From assembly GCF_030124375.1 (NCBI RefSeq), contig NZ_JASKLS010000014.1, positions 1-64,000 on the forward strand: a stretch of DNA of 64,000 nt, given 5' to 3'. The notes under the pieces are model-generated. The model ran no database searches. It was not told where the DNA came from and saw only the letters and a program-made list of their open reading frames with translations. Numbering within the stretch: position 1 is the first letter of the stretch; each line of letters opens with the position of its first letter. The stretch is from Sinorhizobium sp. 6-70 (GTDB lineage Bacteria; Pseudomonadota; Alphaproteobacteria; Rhizobiales; Rhizobiaceae). The position numbers and the translations under genes are program-made. Positions 25,965 through 35,024 of this stretch are shown in pieces.

Positions 25965-27094
25965 GCACCCCCTATGCAAAGCTTCCGGGCTGGGTCGAGT
26001 ACGGTCTGGTCCCGCTGGTCAATCTTGCCGTCGCCTTCATCGTCGCCGGACTGGTCGTGCTGCTTGTCGGTGAAAACCCGTTCGAGGCCGCCTACCACCT
26101 GATCAACGGCGCCTTCGGTCGCGGCGAATATATCGGCTTCACGCTCTACTATGCGACGACCTTCATCTTTACCGGTCTTGCGGTCGCCGTGGCGTTCCAT
26201 TGCGGGCTATTTAATATCGGCGGCGAAGGGCAGGCCTATGTCGGTGGCATCGGCGTGGCGCTCGCCTGCCTCTGGCTGGATCAGACCATGCCCTGGTACG
26301 TGGTCTTCCCGATCGCGATCATCGGTTCTGCCTTCTTCGGCGCGCTCTGGGCGTTCCTCCCCGGCTGGCTGCAGGCAAAGCGCGGCAGCCATATCGTCAT
26401 CACCACCATCATGTTCAATTTCATCGCCTCAAGCCTGATGGTCTACCTGTTGACGCGCGTGCTGAAGCCGCTCGGATCGATGGCGCCGCAGACGCGTACC
26501 TTCGCCGAGGGCGGGCAACTGCCGAAACTCGACTGGCTGCTGTCGATCTTCGGACTGAACATCGGTACGGCGCCGTTCAACATTTCGTTCCTGCTGGCGC
26601 TGGCCGCAGCTTTTGCCGTCTGGGTGCTGATCTGGCGCACGAAGCTCGGCTACGAGATGCGGACCATGGGCCACAGCCCGTCCGCGGCGCGTTATGCCGG
26701 CATCCGTGAAAGCCGCATCACCGTCATCGCCATGATGATCTCGGGCGGGCTTGCCGGCATGATGGCGCTGAACCCGATCATGGGTGAACAGTTCCGCATG
26801 CAGCTCGACTTCGTCCAGGGCGCAGGCTTCGTCGGTATCGCCGTCGCGCTGATGGGCCGCTCCCATCCGGGCGGCATCATTCCGGCCGCCATCCTCTTCG
26901 GCGTGCTCTATCAGGGCGGAGCAGAAATCGCCTTCGAAATGCCGTCGATCTCACGCGACATGATCGTCATCATCCAGGGCCTCGTCATCCTCTTTGCCGG
27001 TGCGCTCGAAAACATGTTCCGCCCCGCGATTACACGTGCCTTCGCGACGCGGGGCCAGCGCGCGGCCGCTGTCGTGCAGACCAAGGGAGCCTGA
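25961..27094 (+). CDS. Nucleoside-type ABC importer, permease subunit 1
   Basis: A 377-aa inner-membrane permease of the BPD_transp_2 (branched-chain/ribose/nucleoside) type with about nine to ten helices. The diagnostic stretch FHCGLFNIGGEGQAYVGG is present, as is GHSPSAARYAGI in the cytoplasmic coupling loop. SD AAGGAGG is eight bases before the ATG. It pairs with the next gene to make a heterodimeric channel, as in NupBC or YufPQ systems. Translational coupling to the ATPase gene supports fixed stoichiometry. Confidence 0.88.
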   Translation: MSTPYAKLPGWVEYGLVPLVNLAVAFIVAGLVVLLVGENPFEAAYHLINGAFGRGEYIGFTLYYATTFIFTGLAVAVAFHCGLFNIGGEGQAYVGGIGVALACLWLDQTMPWYVVFPIAIIGSAFFGALWAFLPGWLQAKRGSHIVITTIMFNFIASSLMVYLLTRVLKPLGSMAPQTRTFAEGGQLPKLDWLLSIFGLNIGTAPFNISFLLALAAAFAVWVLIWRTKLGYEMRTMGHSPSAARYAGIRESRITVIAMMISGGLAGMMALNPIMGEQFRMQLDFVQGAGFVGIAVALMGRSHPGGIIPAAILFGVLYQGGAEIAFEMPSISRDMIVIIQGLVILFAGALENMFRPAITRAFATRGQRAAAVVQTKGA

Positions 27095-27098
27095 AGTC

Positions 27099-28070
27099 AT
27101 GGATTTCTTCCACGTCCTCGTCGTGCTCCTCGAATCGACGATCCGGGTCTCCGTGCCGCTGGTCTTTGCGGCGCTCGCCGGGCTCTTCACCGAGCGGGCC
27201 GGCGTGTTCGATATCGGTCTCGAAGGCAAGATGCTTGGTGCAGCCTTCGCAGCCGGCGCCGCTGCCGCCGTGACCCAATCGGTCTGGGTCGGCCTCATCG
27301 CCGCGATCCTCATCTCGGTGCTCCTGTCGCTCGTCCACGGCTACGCCTCGATCACCCAGCGCGGCAACCAGATCGTCTCGGGGGTCGCGATCAACTTCAT
27401 CGTCGCCGGTTCTACCGTCATCCTCGGCGAGGCCTGGTTCCGCCAGGGCGGCCGCACGCCCGCGCTTGCCGAAGGCGCAAGGTTCCAGATCGTCAACTTC
27501 CCCGGGGCGGACGCGATCCGCGAGGTGCCGATCCTCGGGCCGATCTATGCGGACCTGCTTTCCGGACATTTCCTGCTCACTTACCTTGCCTTCGCCATGG
27601 TGCCGATAAGCTGGTGGATCCTCTATCGCACCCGGTTCGGCCTCCGGCTGCGCGCTGTCGGCGAGAATCCGGGAGCGGTCGATACGGCCGGCATATCGGT
27701 GATCTGGCTGCGCTACCGCGCGGTCATCTGCTGCGGCATTCTCTGCGGTTTCGCCGGCGCCTACCTGTCGCTGGCGATGACCGCCGGTTTCGTCAAGGGG
27801 ATGACGGCGGGCAAGGGCTATATCGCGCTCGCCGCCCTCATCTTCGCCAAGTGGCGGCCCAAGAACGTCATGTTCGCCTGCCTGCTCTTCGGTTTCCTCG
27901 ATGCTCTTGCCATTCGTTTGCAGGGCACGCCGCTGCCGCTCGTCGGCCAGGTTCCGGTGCAGTTGATGCAGGCGCTGCCTTACATTCTGACGGTCATTCT
28001 GCTTGCCGGCTTTATCGGCAAGGCAATACCGCCCAAGGCGGGCGGCGTACCTTACGTAAAGGAGCGCTAA
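27099..28070 (+). CDS. Nucleoside-type ABC importer, permease subunit 2
   Basis: A 323-aa permease, shorter partner of the previous one, with about eight to nine helices. Family landmarks are RVSVPLVFAALAGLFTERAGVFDIGLEGKM near the start (shown here as separate blocks RVSVPLVFAAL and GVFDIGLEGKM) and VGENPGAVDTAGI in the coupling loop. AAGGGAG precedes the ATG at 27099, four bases after the previous stop. The periplasmic binding protein expected for such an importer is not encoded in this operon or elsewhere in the window. Confidence 0.88.
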   Translation: MDFFHVLVVLLESTIRVSVPLVFAALAGLFTERAGVFDIGLEGKMLGAAFAAGAAAAVTQSVWVGLIAAILISVLLSLVHGYASITQRGNQIVSGVAINFIVAGSTVILGEAWFRQGGRTPALAEGARFQIVNFPGADAIREVPILGPIYADLLSGHFLLTYLAFAMVPISWWILYRTRFGLRLRAVGENPGAVDTAGISVIWLRYRAVICCGILCGFAGAYLSLAMTAGFVKGMTAGKGYIALAALIFAKWRPKNVMFACLLFGFLDALAIRLQGTPLPLVGQVPVQLMQALPYILTVILLAGFIGKAIPPKAGGVPYVKER

Positions 28071-28071
28071 G

Positions 28072-28464
28072 ATGGAGAATGATCTGTTCGTTGCGGCGCG
28101 TGAAGCCATGTCAAAGGCGCATGCGCCCTATTCCAAGTTTCCGGTGGGTGCTGCCATCCGCGCGGAGGACGGCAAGATCTACACCGGTGCGAATATCGAA
28201 AACCTTTCGTTCCCGGAGGGCTGGTGCGCGGAGACGACGGCGATCAGCCATATGGTCATGGCCGGTCAGCGCAAGATCATGGAGGTTGCCGTCGTCGCCG
28301 AGAAGCTTGCCCTCTGTCCGCCCTGCGGCGGTTGCCGGCAGCGGTTGGCGGAATTCTCCGGCGCAAGCACGCGTATCTATCTCTGCGACGAGACGGGTGT
28401 GAAGAAAACGCTGGCACTCTCGGATCTCCTTCCGCACAGTTTTGAAACAGAGATCCTCGGATGA
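28072..28464 (+). CDS. cdd: Cytidine deaminase
   Basis: A 130-aa enzyme of the tetrameric type that deaminates cytidine and deoxycytidine to uridine and deoxyuridine. The zinc site is complete: CAE (Cys ligand with catalytic Glu) in EGWCAETTA, and PCGGCRQ with the two further cysteines. SD AAGGAG precedes the ATG, one base after the permease stop. It overlaps the next gene (ATGA). The position behind a nucleoside importer fits uptake-linked salvage. Confidence 0.93.
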   Translation: MENDLFVAAREAMSKAHAPYSKFPVGAAIRAEDGKIYTGANIENLSFPEGWCAETTAISHMVMAGQRKIMEVAVVAEKLALCPPCGGCRQRLAEFSGASTRIYLCDETGVKKTLALSDLLPHSFETEILG

Positions 28465-29258
28465 ACGACGCGGCGGAATTCCTGAAGACGAAGCTCGGCG
28501 GGTTTGCGCCGCGTTACGGGATTGTGCTTGGCTCCGGGCTCGGCTCGCTGGTCGAGGCCGTGGAGGAACCGGTCCGCGTCTCCTATGCAGAGATCCCCGG
28601 CTTTCCGTTGAGCAGCGTCTCCGGCCATTCCGGCGAGTTGGTGGCGGGCAAACTTGGCGGTGTTCTCGTCGCGATGCTCTCCGGCCGGTCGCATTATTAT
28701 GAGCGCGGCGACGCCAATGCGATGCGCGTGCCGATCGAGGCGCTGAAGCGGCTCGGCGTCGAAAATCTCATCCTGACCAACTCGGCAGGGTCGCTGCGGG
28801 AGGATATGCCGCCGGGCTCGGTGATGCGCATCGCCGATCATATCGGCTTTTCCGGTTTCAACCCGCTGATCGGCGTCGACAGCGATGATCGCTTCGTCGG
28901 CATGACGAACGCCTATGACGCGGAGCTTGCCGGACGGATGCAAAAGGCGGCGACCCGGCTTGGCATTCCGCTCCAGAGCGGTGTCTACATGTGGTTCTCC
29001 GGTCCGAGTTTCGAGACGCCGGCCGAAATCAGGATGGCACGCATTCTCGGGGCGGACGCCGTGGGCATGTCCACCGTTCCCGAAGTCATCCTGGCGCGCT
29101 TTTTCGGATTGCGGGTTGCCGCTGCGTCCGTCATCACCAATTTCGGCGCGGGCATGACCGGCGCGGAACTCAGCCACCACGAGACGAAGGATATGGCGCC
29201 GGTCGGCGGCAAGCGGCTGGCCGCGATCCTCAAAGAGATGATTGCGAGCGAAGCCTGA
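28461..29258 (+). CDS. Purine nucleoside phosphorylase
   Basis: A 265-aa trimeric-type (PNP/MTAP family) phosphorylase that splits inosine, guanosine or xanthosine into base and ribose 1-phosphate. The phosphate-binding loop GSGLGSL at the N-terminus, SGHSGELV, the block VLTNSAG-type LILTNSAGSL, and the purine-pocket region TNFGAGMTG are all seen. It is coupled to cdd by a 4-base overlap. The ribose 1-phosphate produced would go to the phosphopentomutase encoded at 33068-34288. Confidence 0.9.
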   Translation: MNDAAEFLKTKLGGFAPRYGIVLGSGLGSLVEAVEEPVRVSYAEIPGFPLSSVSGHSGELVAGKLGGVLVAMLSGRSHYYERGDANAMRVPIEALKRLGVENLILTNSAGSLREDMPPGSVMRIADHIGFSGFNPLIGVDSDDRFVGMTNAYDAELAGRMQKAATRLGIPLQSGVYMWFSGPSFETPAEIRMARILGADAVGMSTVPEVILARFFGLRVAAASVITNFGAGMTGAELSHHETKDMAPVGGKRLAAILKEMIASEA

Positions 29259-29272
29259 AAGACGGCCTGACC

Positions 29273-30583
29273 ATGCTCCCACAGGAAGTGATCCGACAGA
29301 AAAGGAACGGCGACCGGCTTGAAGCGGCCGAGATCGCCGGCTTCGTCAAAGGCATTGCCGATGGCTCCATCTCGGAGGGCCAGGTTGCCGCCTTTGCCAT
29401 GGCCGTGTGGTTTTCCGGCATGAGCGGGGACGAATGCGTGGCCCTGACGCTCGCCATGCGCGATTCCGGCGACACACTCGACTGGAGTGCTCTCGGCCGG
29501 CCGATCGTCGACAAGCATTCGACCGGCGGTGTCGGCGACAACGTCTCGCTGATGTTGGCACCGATCGTTGCCGCCTGCGGTGCCGCAGTGCCGATGATAT
29601 CCGGTAGAGGCCTCGGTCACACCGGCGGTACGCTGGACAAGCTCGAATCGATTCCGGGTTACAACATCCAGCCCTCCGCGGCGCTGTTTCGAAAGGTGGT
29701 CGACGAGGTCGGTTGCGCGATCATCGGCCAGACGACGAATCTCGCGCCGGCGGACAAGCGCCTCTATGCCATCCGCGACGTGACGGCGACGGTCGATTCG
29801 GTGCCGCTGATCACTGCCTCCATCCTCTCGAAGAAGCTTGCCGCGGGGCTCCAGTCGCTCGTGCTCGACGTGAAATTCGGCAACGGCTCGTTCCTGACCG
29901 ATCCGGACGAGACAGAGATCCTCGCGCGCTCTCTCGTCGATGTCGCGAACGGTGCCGGCGTACGCACATCCGCGTTGATCACCGACATGAACGAGCCGCT
30001 CGCGGATGCGGCCGGAAATGCGCTCGAAGTCGACAACTGCGTTGCTTATCTGCGCGGTGAGAAGAAAGGCGCGCGCCTTGATGCCGTCGTCATGGCGTTT
30101 GCGGCCGAAATGCTCGTCGCCGCCGGTCTGGCGCCGGATCCGGACGAGGGGACAGCGATGGCGCGCCACGCGCTTGCAAGCGGTGCCGCAATCGAGCGTT
30201 TCGGCCGCATGGTCCATCTGCTCGGAGGGCCGGCGGACTTTGTCGATCGGCCGCAGGCCCATCTGAAAAAGGCGCCGGTTATGGTGGCCGTGGAGGCAAG
30301 CCGGGACGGCTATCTTGCGGCCTGCGAGACGCGGGAACTGGGCATGGCCGTCATTGCGCTCGGCGGCGGACGGTCTCGTCCGGACGACAGGATCGATCAC
30401 AGCGTCGGGCTTGCGGGTCTGCGTCCGCTCGGGACGAAGGTGGGGAAAGGCGAGCCGATCGCATTCATTCATGCGGCTGATCGGGAGACGGCCGAAGATA
30501 TACGCAACCGGGTTGCGGCGCTCTACACAATGGCGGAGCAAAGGCCGGATCCGCGCCCGATCATTGTCGCCCGCATCACCTGA
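29273..30583 (+). CDS. deoA: Thymidine phosphorylase
   Basis: A 436-aa enzyme that cleaves thymidine or deoxyuridine to base plus deoxyribose 1-phosphate. The signature SGRGLGHTGGTLDKLESI and the phosphate-contact region DKHSTGGVGDNVSL are intact, and length matches the family (about 440). The ATG at 29273 lies 14 bases after the phosphorylase stop and gives the normal N-terminus LPQEVIRQKRNG. The gene's end overlaps the convergent protease-like gene by eight bases, so it is probably last in the importer operon. deoC is not in the window. Confidence 0.92.
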   Translation: MLPQEVIRQKRNGDRLEAAEIAGFVKGIADGSISEGQVAAFAMAVWFSGMSGDECVALTLAMRDSGDTLDWSALGRPIVDKHSTGGVGDNVSLMLAPIVAACGAAVPMISGRGLGHTGGTLDKLESIPGYNIQPSAALFRKVVDEVGCAIIGQTTNLAPADKRLYAIRDVTATVDSVPLITASILSKKLAAGLQSLVLDVKFGNGSFLTDPDETEILARSLVDVANGAGVRTSALITDMNEPLADAAGNALEVDNCVAYLRGEKKGARLDAVVMAFAAEMLVAAGLAPDPDEGTAMARHALASGAAIERFGRMVHLLGGPADFVDRPQAHLKKAPVMVAVEASRDGYLAACETRELGMAVIALGGGRSRPDDRIDHSVGLAGLRPLGTKVGKGEPIAFIHAADRETAEDIRNRVAALYTMAEQRPDPRPIIVARIT

Positions 30584-31100
30584 TGAGATGCAGCGCTCCA
30601 TTCTCGACGCGATAGGACGATAGCCGGCTCAGGAAACTCATGCCGACGAGCATACCGGAAAGCGCCTTGTCGGGAAGGACCATGGCATCGACATTCTTGA
30701 GGGTGATGCTGTCGATCTCGACGCGATCCAGGCGGACATAGGCGGCCTCGACAATGCCATTGGCAGTCTGCGCCCGCGCAACGAAAGCGAGGCTGCCGAC
30801 GGAAATGCCGAAGCGGCGAGCGGCCGAAGTGTTGATGGCAATCGTGCTGGCCCCGGTGTCGACAAGCCCCCTTTCGGCGCGCCCGTTGATGCGAAACGTG
30901 CCGAAGAAATGGCCGGTGGGATCGGCTTCAAGAACAATGCTTTTGCCGCTCGCATATTTGGCGGCGGTAACGGGTGCGGCGCGCTGGGCGTCTTGGGCCG
31001 TCGCTTGGTCTCGTCGATCGAGATATGTGGACGTGAGGTCAGGAACGACCAATGCAACAAGGGCGAGGCCGCCGGCAAGGGCAAGCAGACGCGTAATCAT
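30576..31100 (-). CDS. Retropepsin-like aspartic protease, membrane-anchored
   Basis: A 174-aa protein with one N-terminal transmembrane helix or uncleaved signal (residues 3-20) and a single retropepsin-like domain. The active-site triad DTGAS is followed by hydrophobic strands, and ALSGMLVGMSFLSRL near the C-terminus corresponds to the family's second glycine-rich motif. Such single-domain proteases must dimerise; they are common in alphaproteobacteria and mostly uncharacterised. It faces the periplasm by prediction. It converges on deoA with an 8-base overlap. Confidence 0.8.
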   Translation of the reverse strand: MITRLLALAGGLALVALVVPDLTSTYLDRRDQATAQDAQRAAPVTAAKYASGKSIVLEADPTGHFFGTFRINGRAERGLVDTGASTIAINTSAARRFGISVGSLAFVARAQTANGIVEAAYVRLDRVEIDSITLKNVDAMVLPDKALSGMLVGMSFLSRLSSYRVENGALHLIR

Positions 31101-31192
31101 TCCTCGGGTCTCCGGCGGTTGATTGTGCGGTCGGTGTCACAAGCGACTGCACGCGCTCCGCCCATCTGAGCAGACGATGGCTAACGGGACGC

Positions 31193-31219
31193 AAAAAAGC
31201 CGCCGGGAAAACCGGCGGC
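31193..31219 (-). terminator. Intrinsic terminator of upp
   Basis: Read on the minus strand, GCCGCCGG and CCGGCGGC form an 8-bp stem with a 5-base loop, followed by six T (A-run at 31193-31198 on the plus strand). It lies about 39 bases beyond the upp stop codon, the expected place for a rho-independent terminator. Confidence 0.85.
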
Positions 31220-31257
31220 CGCACGCATGTCTTATGGTGTGGTTAAAAAACGGAAAA

Positions 31258-31887
31258 CTATTTCGTGCCGTACATGCGGTCGCCCGCATCGCCCAAGCCG
31301 GGCATGATATAGCCCTTTTCATTGAGGTGGCTGTCGATCGCGGCCGTGAAGATCGCCACGTCCGGATGGGCAGACTGAAAGTTGCGGATACCTTCCGGCG
31401 CCGCGAGCAGGCAGAGGAAGCGGATGTTCTTCGCGCCGCGCTCCTTCAGCTTGTCGATTGCCGCGATCGAGGAGTTGCCGGTGGCGAGCATCGGGTCGAC
31501 GACGATGACGAGGCGCTCCGCCAGGCTTTCCGGCGCCTTGAAATAATATTCGACCGGCTGCAGCGTCTCGTGGTCGCGATAGACCCCGATATGCGAGACG
31601 CGCGCCGAAGGCACGAGTTCGAGCATGCCTTCGAGCAGGCCGTTGCCGGCGCGCAGGATCGAGGCGAAGACAAGCTTTTTGCCTTCGAGAATGGGTGCGT
31701 CGATCTCCATCAGCGGCGTCTCGATGCGCTCCATGGTGAGTTCGAGGTCGCGCGTTACCTCGTAGCAGAGCAGCGTCGAGATTTCCCTGAGCAGCCGGCG
31801 AAAGCCTGCCGTCGACGTTTCCTTCTTGCGCATGATGGTCAGCTTGTGTTGCACAAGCGGATGATCGATCACTGTTACGCCGTCCAT
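31258..31887 (-). CDS. upp: Uracil phosphoribosyltransferase
   Basis: A 209-aa salvage enzyme making UMP from uracil and PRPP. The PRPP-binding motif VVDPMLATGNSS and the uracil-binding C-terminal block YIMPGLGDAGDRMYGTK are complete. Start ATG at 31887 is preceded by GGAAGGTGAG. It lies downstream of deoB-add on the same strand, separated by about 210 bases holding a palindromic repeat. It would recover the uracil released by cdd plus thymidine/uridine phosphorylase activity. Confidence 0.95.
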   Translation of the reverse strand: MDGVTVIDHPLVQHKLTIMRKKETSTAGFRRLLREISTLLCYEVTRDLELTMERIETPLMEIDAPILEGKKLVFASILRAGNGLLEGMLELVPSARVSHIGVYRDHETLQPVEYYFKAPESLAERLVIVVDPMLATGNSSIAAIDKLKERGAKNIRFLCLLAAPEGIRNFQSAHPDVAIFTAAIDSHLNEKGYIMPGLGDAGDRMYGTK

Positions 31888-31978
31888 GGCTCACCTTCCG
31901 CAAAAAATTAGAATATCCGCCCTCTTTTCCATGGAATGAGGGAAGGCCGCAAGGGTGCTGGCGTACTTGCTTGCGGAT

Positions 31979-32037
31979 TGGCCCCTCAAGCCGGCACCTT
32001 CTCCCCCGCAGGCGGGGAGAGGGCCGGGATCAGGGGC
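31979..32037. repeat. Dispersed GGGGAGA-type hairpin repeat, copy 1
   Basis: CTCCCCCGC and GCGGGGAGA surround a short loop (about 32001-32020), with flanking GCCGGCACC and CCCCTCA/AGGGGC ends. The same layout recurs at 45375-45490, 47903-47982 and 49300-49441. Such elements are very common between rhizobial genes. It fills most of the gap between add and upp. Confidence 0.65.
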
Positions 32038-32096
32038 GATCGCCAGACTTGGCCCCTCGTCCCTTGCGCGTCTGGCGGGGCGCGCAGCGCTGTCGT

Positions 32097-33071
32097 CTAT
32101 GCGTGCAAGGAAGCCAACAGCCTTTGCCTCGTCGCCTCGTCGACGAAGGCGGCCTCGATCGCCGTTCTCGTCATTCCGTTTATCTCGCTGTCCTCGAAGC
32201 CCATGACCGTCGCTGCGATGTCGTATTCCTGCGCCAGCGAGGTGTGGAAGAACGGCGGATCGTCGGAGTTGAGCGTGACACGCACACCGGCCGCGTACAG
32301 CCTCTTGAGAGGATGCGATGCAAAGTCCGGGAAGACCTTGAGCGAAATGTTGGAGCCGGGGCAGACTTCAAGAACGACGCCTTCGTCCGCCAGCCGCTTC
32401 ACAAGGTCTGCGTCCTCGATTGCCCGCACGCCGTGGCTGATCCGAGCTGGCCGCACGTGATCCAATGCGTCGCGCACGCTGAAAGCGCCGGAAAGTTCGC
32501 CCGCGTGAATCGTCAGCCCGAGGTCCGCGTTGCGGACGATATCGAAGGCGCGCGCAAACTCGGCGACGCTGTGCATTCTTTCCTCGCCCGCCAGGTTGAA
32601 GCCGGTGACGAGAGGATGCCGCAGCCTGGCCGCATATTCCGCAGTCCTGATCACCGCTTCCGGCCCCAGGTGGCGAATGCCGGTGATCAACATGCGCGAT
32701 TCGATGCCGGTCCTTGCCTTCGCCGCGTCCATGCCGGCGGCAAGGCCTTCGATGTAGGCGTCGGCACCTAGGCCGACCGTGTTGCCATGGTCCGGCGAAA
32801 CGATGATCTCGCTGTAGATCGTGCCCGCTTCGGCGAGTTCGGTCAGATAGGCCTCGGCGAGAAGCGCGTAGTCGCCTTCAGTCCGAAACAGCGACGCGAC
32901 GGCATCGTAGCACCTGACGAAACTGGTGAAATCGTCCCAGACATAGGCCTTGTCGCGGATGATCGTGCTGGTGTCGATCCCGTATTTCCTGGCTTGCCTC
33001 AGGGCGAGTTCCGGCGGAGTCGCGCCCTCGATGTGGCAATGCAGTTCGGCTTTCTTCAGATGAAGGGTCAA
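32097..33071 (-). CDS. add: Adenosine deaminase
   Basis: A 324-aa amidohydrolase-fold enzyme converting adenosine or deoxyadenosine to (deoxy)inosine. Zinc and catalytic landmarks are present in order: HCHIEG (HxH), HAGEL (catalytic region), SHGVRA, and LNSDDPPFF with the paired aspartates. The start is a TTG at 33071 whose TTGA overlaps the stop of deoB, with GGGAG upstream; no ATG exists at a suitable place. Product inosine would feed the purine nucleoside phosphorylase. Confidence 0.9.
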   Translation of the reverse strand: MTLHLKKAELHCHIEGATPPELALRQARKYGIDTSTIIRDKAYVWDDFTSFVRCYDAVASLFRTEGDYALLAEAYLTELAEAGTIYSEIIVSPDHGNTVGLGADAYIEGLAAGMDAAKARTGIESRMLITGIRHLGPEAVIRTAEYAARLRHPLVTGFNLAGEERMHSVAEFARAFDIVRNADLGLTIHAGELSGAFSVRDALDHVRPARISHGVRAIEDADLVKRLADEGVVLEVCPGSNISLKVFPDFASHPLKRLYAAGVRVTLNSDDPPFFHTSLAQEYDIAATVMGFEDSEINGMTRTAIEAAFVDEATRQRLLASLHA

Positions 33072-34288
33072 ATGAGGCTTCTCCCGTGCGGGCCTGGTGC
33101 GATGCCAAGATGCCTGGCGACGGTCTCGCCGATATGCGCGAACGTGTTTGCCACGCCGAAGGAGCGGCTGCGCAACGAAGGACCGAACATCAACACCGGC
33201 ACGCGTTCGCGGGTGTGGTCGGTTCCCCGCCAGGTCGGGTCGCAGCCATGATCGGCGGTCAGGATGACGATGTCGCCGGGTTTGAGGCGGCGGTCGAGAT
33301 CCGGCAGGCGCGCATCGAAGGCTTCGAGCGCCGCCGCATAGCCCGGCACGTCGCGGCGATGACCGTAGAGCATGTCGAAATCGACGAAGTTGGTAAAGAC
33401 GAGATCGCCGTCTTCGGCCTCCTCGATCGCCGCGAGGCTGGCGTCGAAAAGCGCCATGTTGCCATTGGCCTTGGTCAGCTTCGTCACGCCCTGATGCGCG
33501 AAGATATCGCCGATCTTGCCGACCGCATGCACCTTGCGTCCGGCCTCTTTCAGCCGGTCGAGAACCGTCGGCTCCGGCGGCAGCACGGAATAGTCGCGGC
33601 GATTGCCGGTGCGCGTGAAATTGTTCGCATTGTCGCCGACGAACGGGCGGGCGATGACGCGACCGATATTGTAATCGTCGACGAGGCGGCGGACCACCTG
33701 GCATAGCTCCAGCAACCGATCGAGCCCGAAGCTCTGCTCATGCGCGGCGATCTGGAAGACGGAATCCGACGAGGTATAGCAGATCGGCTTTCCGCTCCGC
33801 CTATGCTCCTCGCCGAACCGGGCGATGATTTCGGTGCCGGAGGCATGGCAGTTGCCGAGGATGCCGGGGACATCACCCTCGCGGCAGATCGCCTCGACGA
33901 GCTCGGCGGGAAAGGCGTCTCCTTCCGCGGGGAAATAGCCCCAGTCGAACATCACCGGCGTGCCGGCGATTTCCCAATGGCCGGATGGCGTGTCCTTGCC
34001 GCGCGAGGTTTCGCTGGCGGCACCATAGACACCGTAGACCCGCTCCGGCAGCGACATGCCGGCGGGCAGGCGCCCGGTTGCGAGCTTCGCTGCGTGCATC
34101 AGCCCGAGCGCGGACATATTCGGCAGTTGCAGCGGCCCCTCGCGCAGGCCCGCGCGATCACCAGCGCCGGCGGCGCAGAACTCGGCGATATGCCCGAGCG
34201 TGTCAGCTCCAAGGTCGCCGAAGGCCTCGGCATCCGGCGCGCCGCCGATGCCGAAGGAATCGAGTACGAAAAGGAATGCACGCGCCAT
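33068..34288 (-). CDS. deoB: Phosphopentomutase
   Basis: A 406-aa alkaline-phosphatase-fold mutase that converts (deoxy)ribose 1-phosphate to the 5-phosphate. The N-terminal metal site FLFVLDSFGIGGAPDA and the later DHGCDPTWRGTDHTRE region, with paired metal ligands, are intact. Start ATG at 34288 matches the usual MARAFLFVLDS N-terminus. It overlaps add (TTGA), so both are made from one message. Together with the phosphorylases on the other strand it channels nucleoside sugars into the pentose phosphate pathway. Confidence 0.95.
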   Translation of the reverse strand: MARAFLFVLDSFGIGGAPDAEAFGDLGADTLGHIAEFCAAGAGDRAGLREGPLQLPNMSALGLMHAAKLATGRLPAGMSLPERVYGVYGAASETSRGKDTPSGHWEIAGTPVMFDWGYFPAEGDAFPAELVEAICREGDVPGILGNCHASGTEIIARFGEEHRRSGKPICYTSSDSVFQIAAHEQSFGLDRLLELCQVVRRLVDDYNIGRVIARPFVGDNANNFTRTGNRRDYSVLPPEPTVLDRLKEAGRKVHAVGKIGDIFAHQGVTKLTKANGNMALFDASLAAIEEAEDGDLVFTNFVDFDMLYGHRRDVPGYAAALEAFDARLPDLDRRLKPGDIVILTADHGCDPTWRGTDHTRERVPVLMFGPSLRSRSFGVANTFAHIGETVARHLGIAPGPHGRSLI

Positions 34289-34423
34289 GAGACACCCGGT
34301 TATCCGGAGCGCGTCATGAAGAACCGCGATCCGGTGCTGCTTGCTCGCGCGGGAGTGACCCGCGCAATCCGGGAGGAATAGCGCGGCGGAGCGCGCATTG
34401 CAATTGACGGCGTCAGGGGGTGG

Positions 34424-35017
34424 TCAGCAGTCCGTGCATTTGATCGTGTCGCCGAAGCGTTGCCGATAATAGGACGTCTTCGTAAGCGGGATGGTTCCCC
34501 CGGCGTCCGACCCGAAAAGCGTGAGCTGGTGATTGACGACCAGTTCTGTGCGGACGACGAATGCATTCACGGCGTCCAGATCTGCAGGAACGGTCGTGAC
34601 CGAATTGACTGCGTAAGGCACCGTTGCGCTCTCGCTTTCATCTGACCAGCCGCGAGACCAGACGACCTTGCCTTGCGTCGTGCCGGTGACCTCGATGCCG
34701 GTAATTTTCAAGTCATAATTGGAACTGTCGTAGGGCACGAGGATATTCTTCGCAACGTTCTTCATGTCGTCCAAGAAAGCCTTGTCGACGCCTTGTGCTT
34801 GGGAGGAGACGATGTCGCTCACCGCGCTCGACGCGCGGGCAGTCTTGCGTGCAACCGTGAAGCCCAACGAAAGCTCGAATGCCCCGATATAGGCGGCAAT
34901 AAGGAGTGGCGTGACGATGGCGAATTCCACGGCGCCGACACCGCGCCGGTCGATTATCAGGCGGCGGAGCGGGTTCAGAGCGCGTTGAGCAAGTGAGAAT
35001 TCAGGAAAGCGTCCCAT
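34424..35017 (-). CDS. TadE-like minor pilin, pilus assembly protein
   Basis: A 197-aa protein with the TadE pattern: a basic leader, RRGVGAVEFAIVTPLLIAAYIGAFE (read as RRGVGAVEFA then a hydrophobic helix at about 28-48), and a polar periplasmic domain of about 150 residues. The Gly-Ala...Glu-Phe arrangement matches the pseudopilin cleavage site processed by the Tad prepilin peptidase. It starts seven bases after the previous gene of the same type. It belongs to the Flp pilus locus on its right and may be a minor pilin that primes assembly. Confidence 0.78.
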   Translation of the reverse strand: MGRFPEFSLAQRALNPLRRLIIDRRGVGAVEFAIVTPLLIAAYIGAFELSLGFTVARKTARASSAVSDIVSSQAQGVDKAFLDDMKNVAKNILVPYDSSNYDLKITGIEVTGTTQGKVVWSRGWSDESESATVPYAVNSVTTVPADLDAVNAFVVRTELVVNHQLTLFGSDAGGTIPLTKTSYYRQRFGDTIKCTDC

Positions 35018-35024
35018 GACGGCC

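Noticed and set aside
24348..25979. Minus-strand open frame of over 500 codons
   Set aside because: Exact shadow of the importer ATPase gene, low complexity in His/Asp/Val/Leu, no SD.
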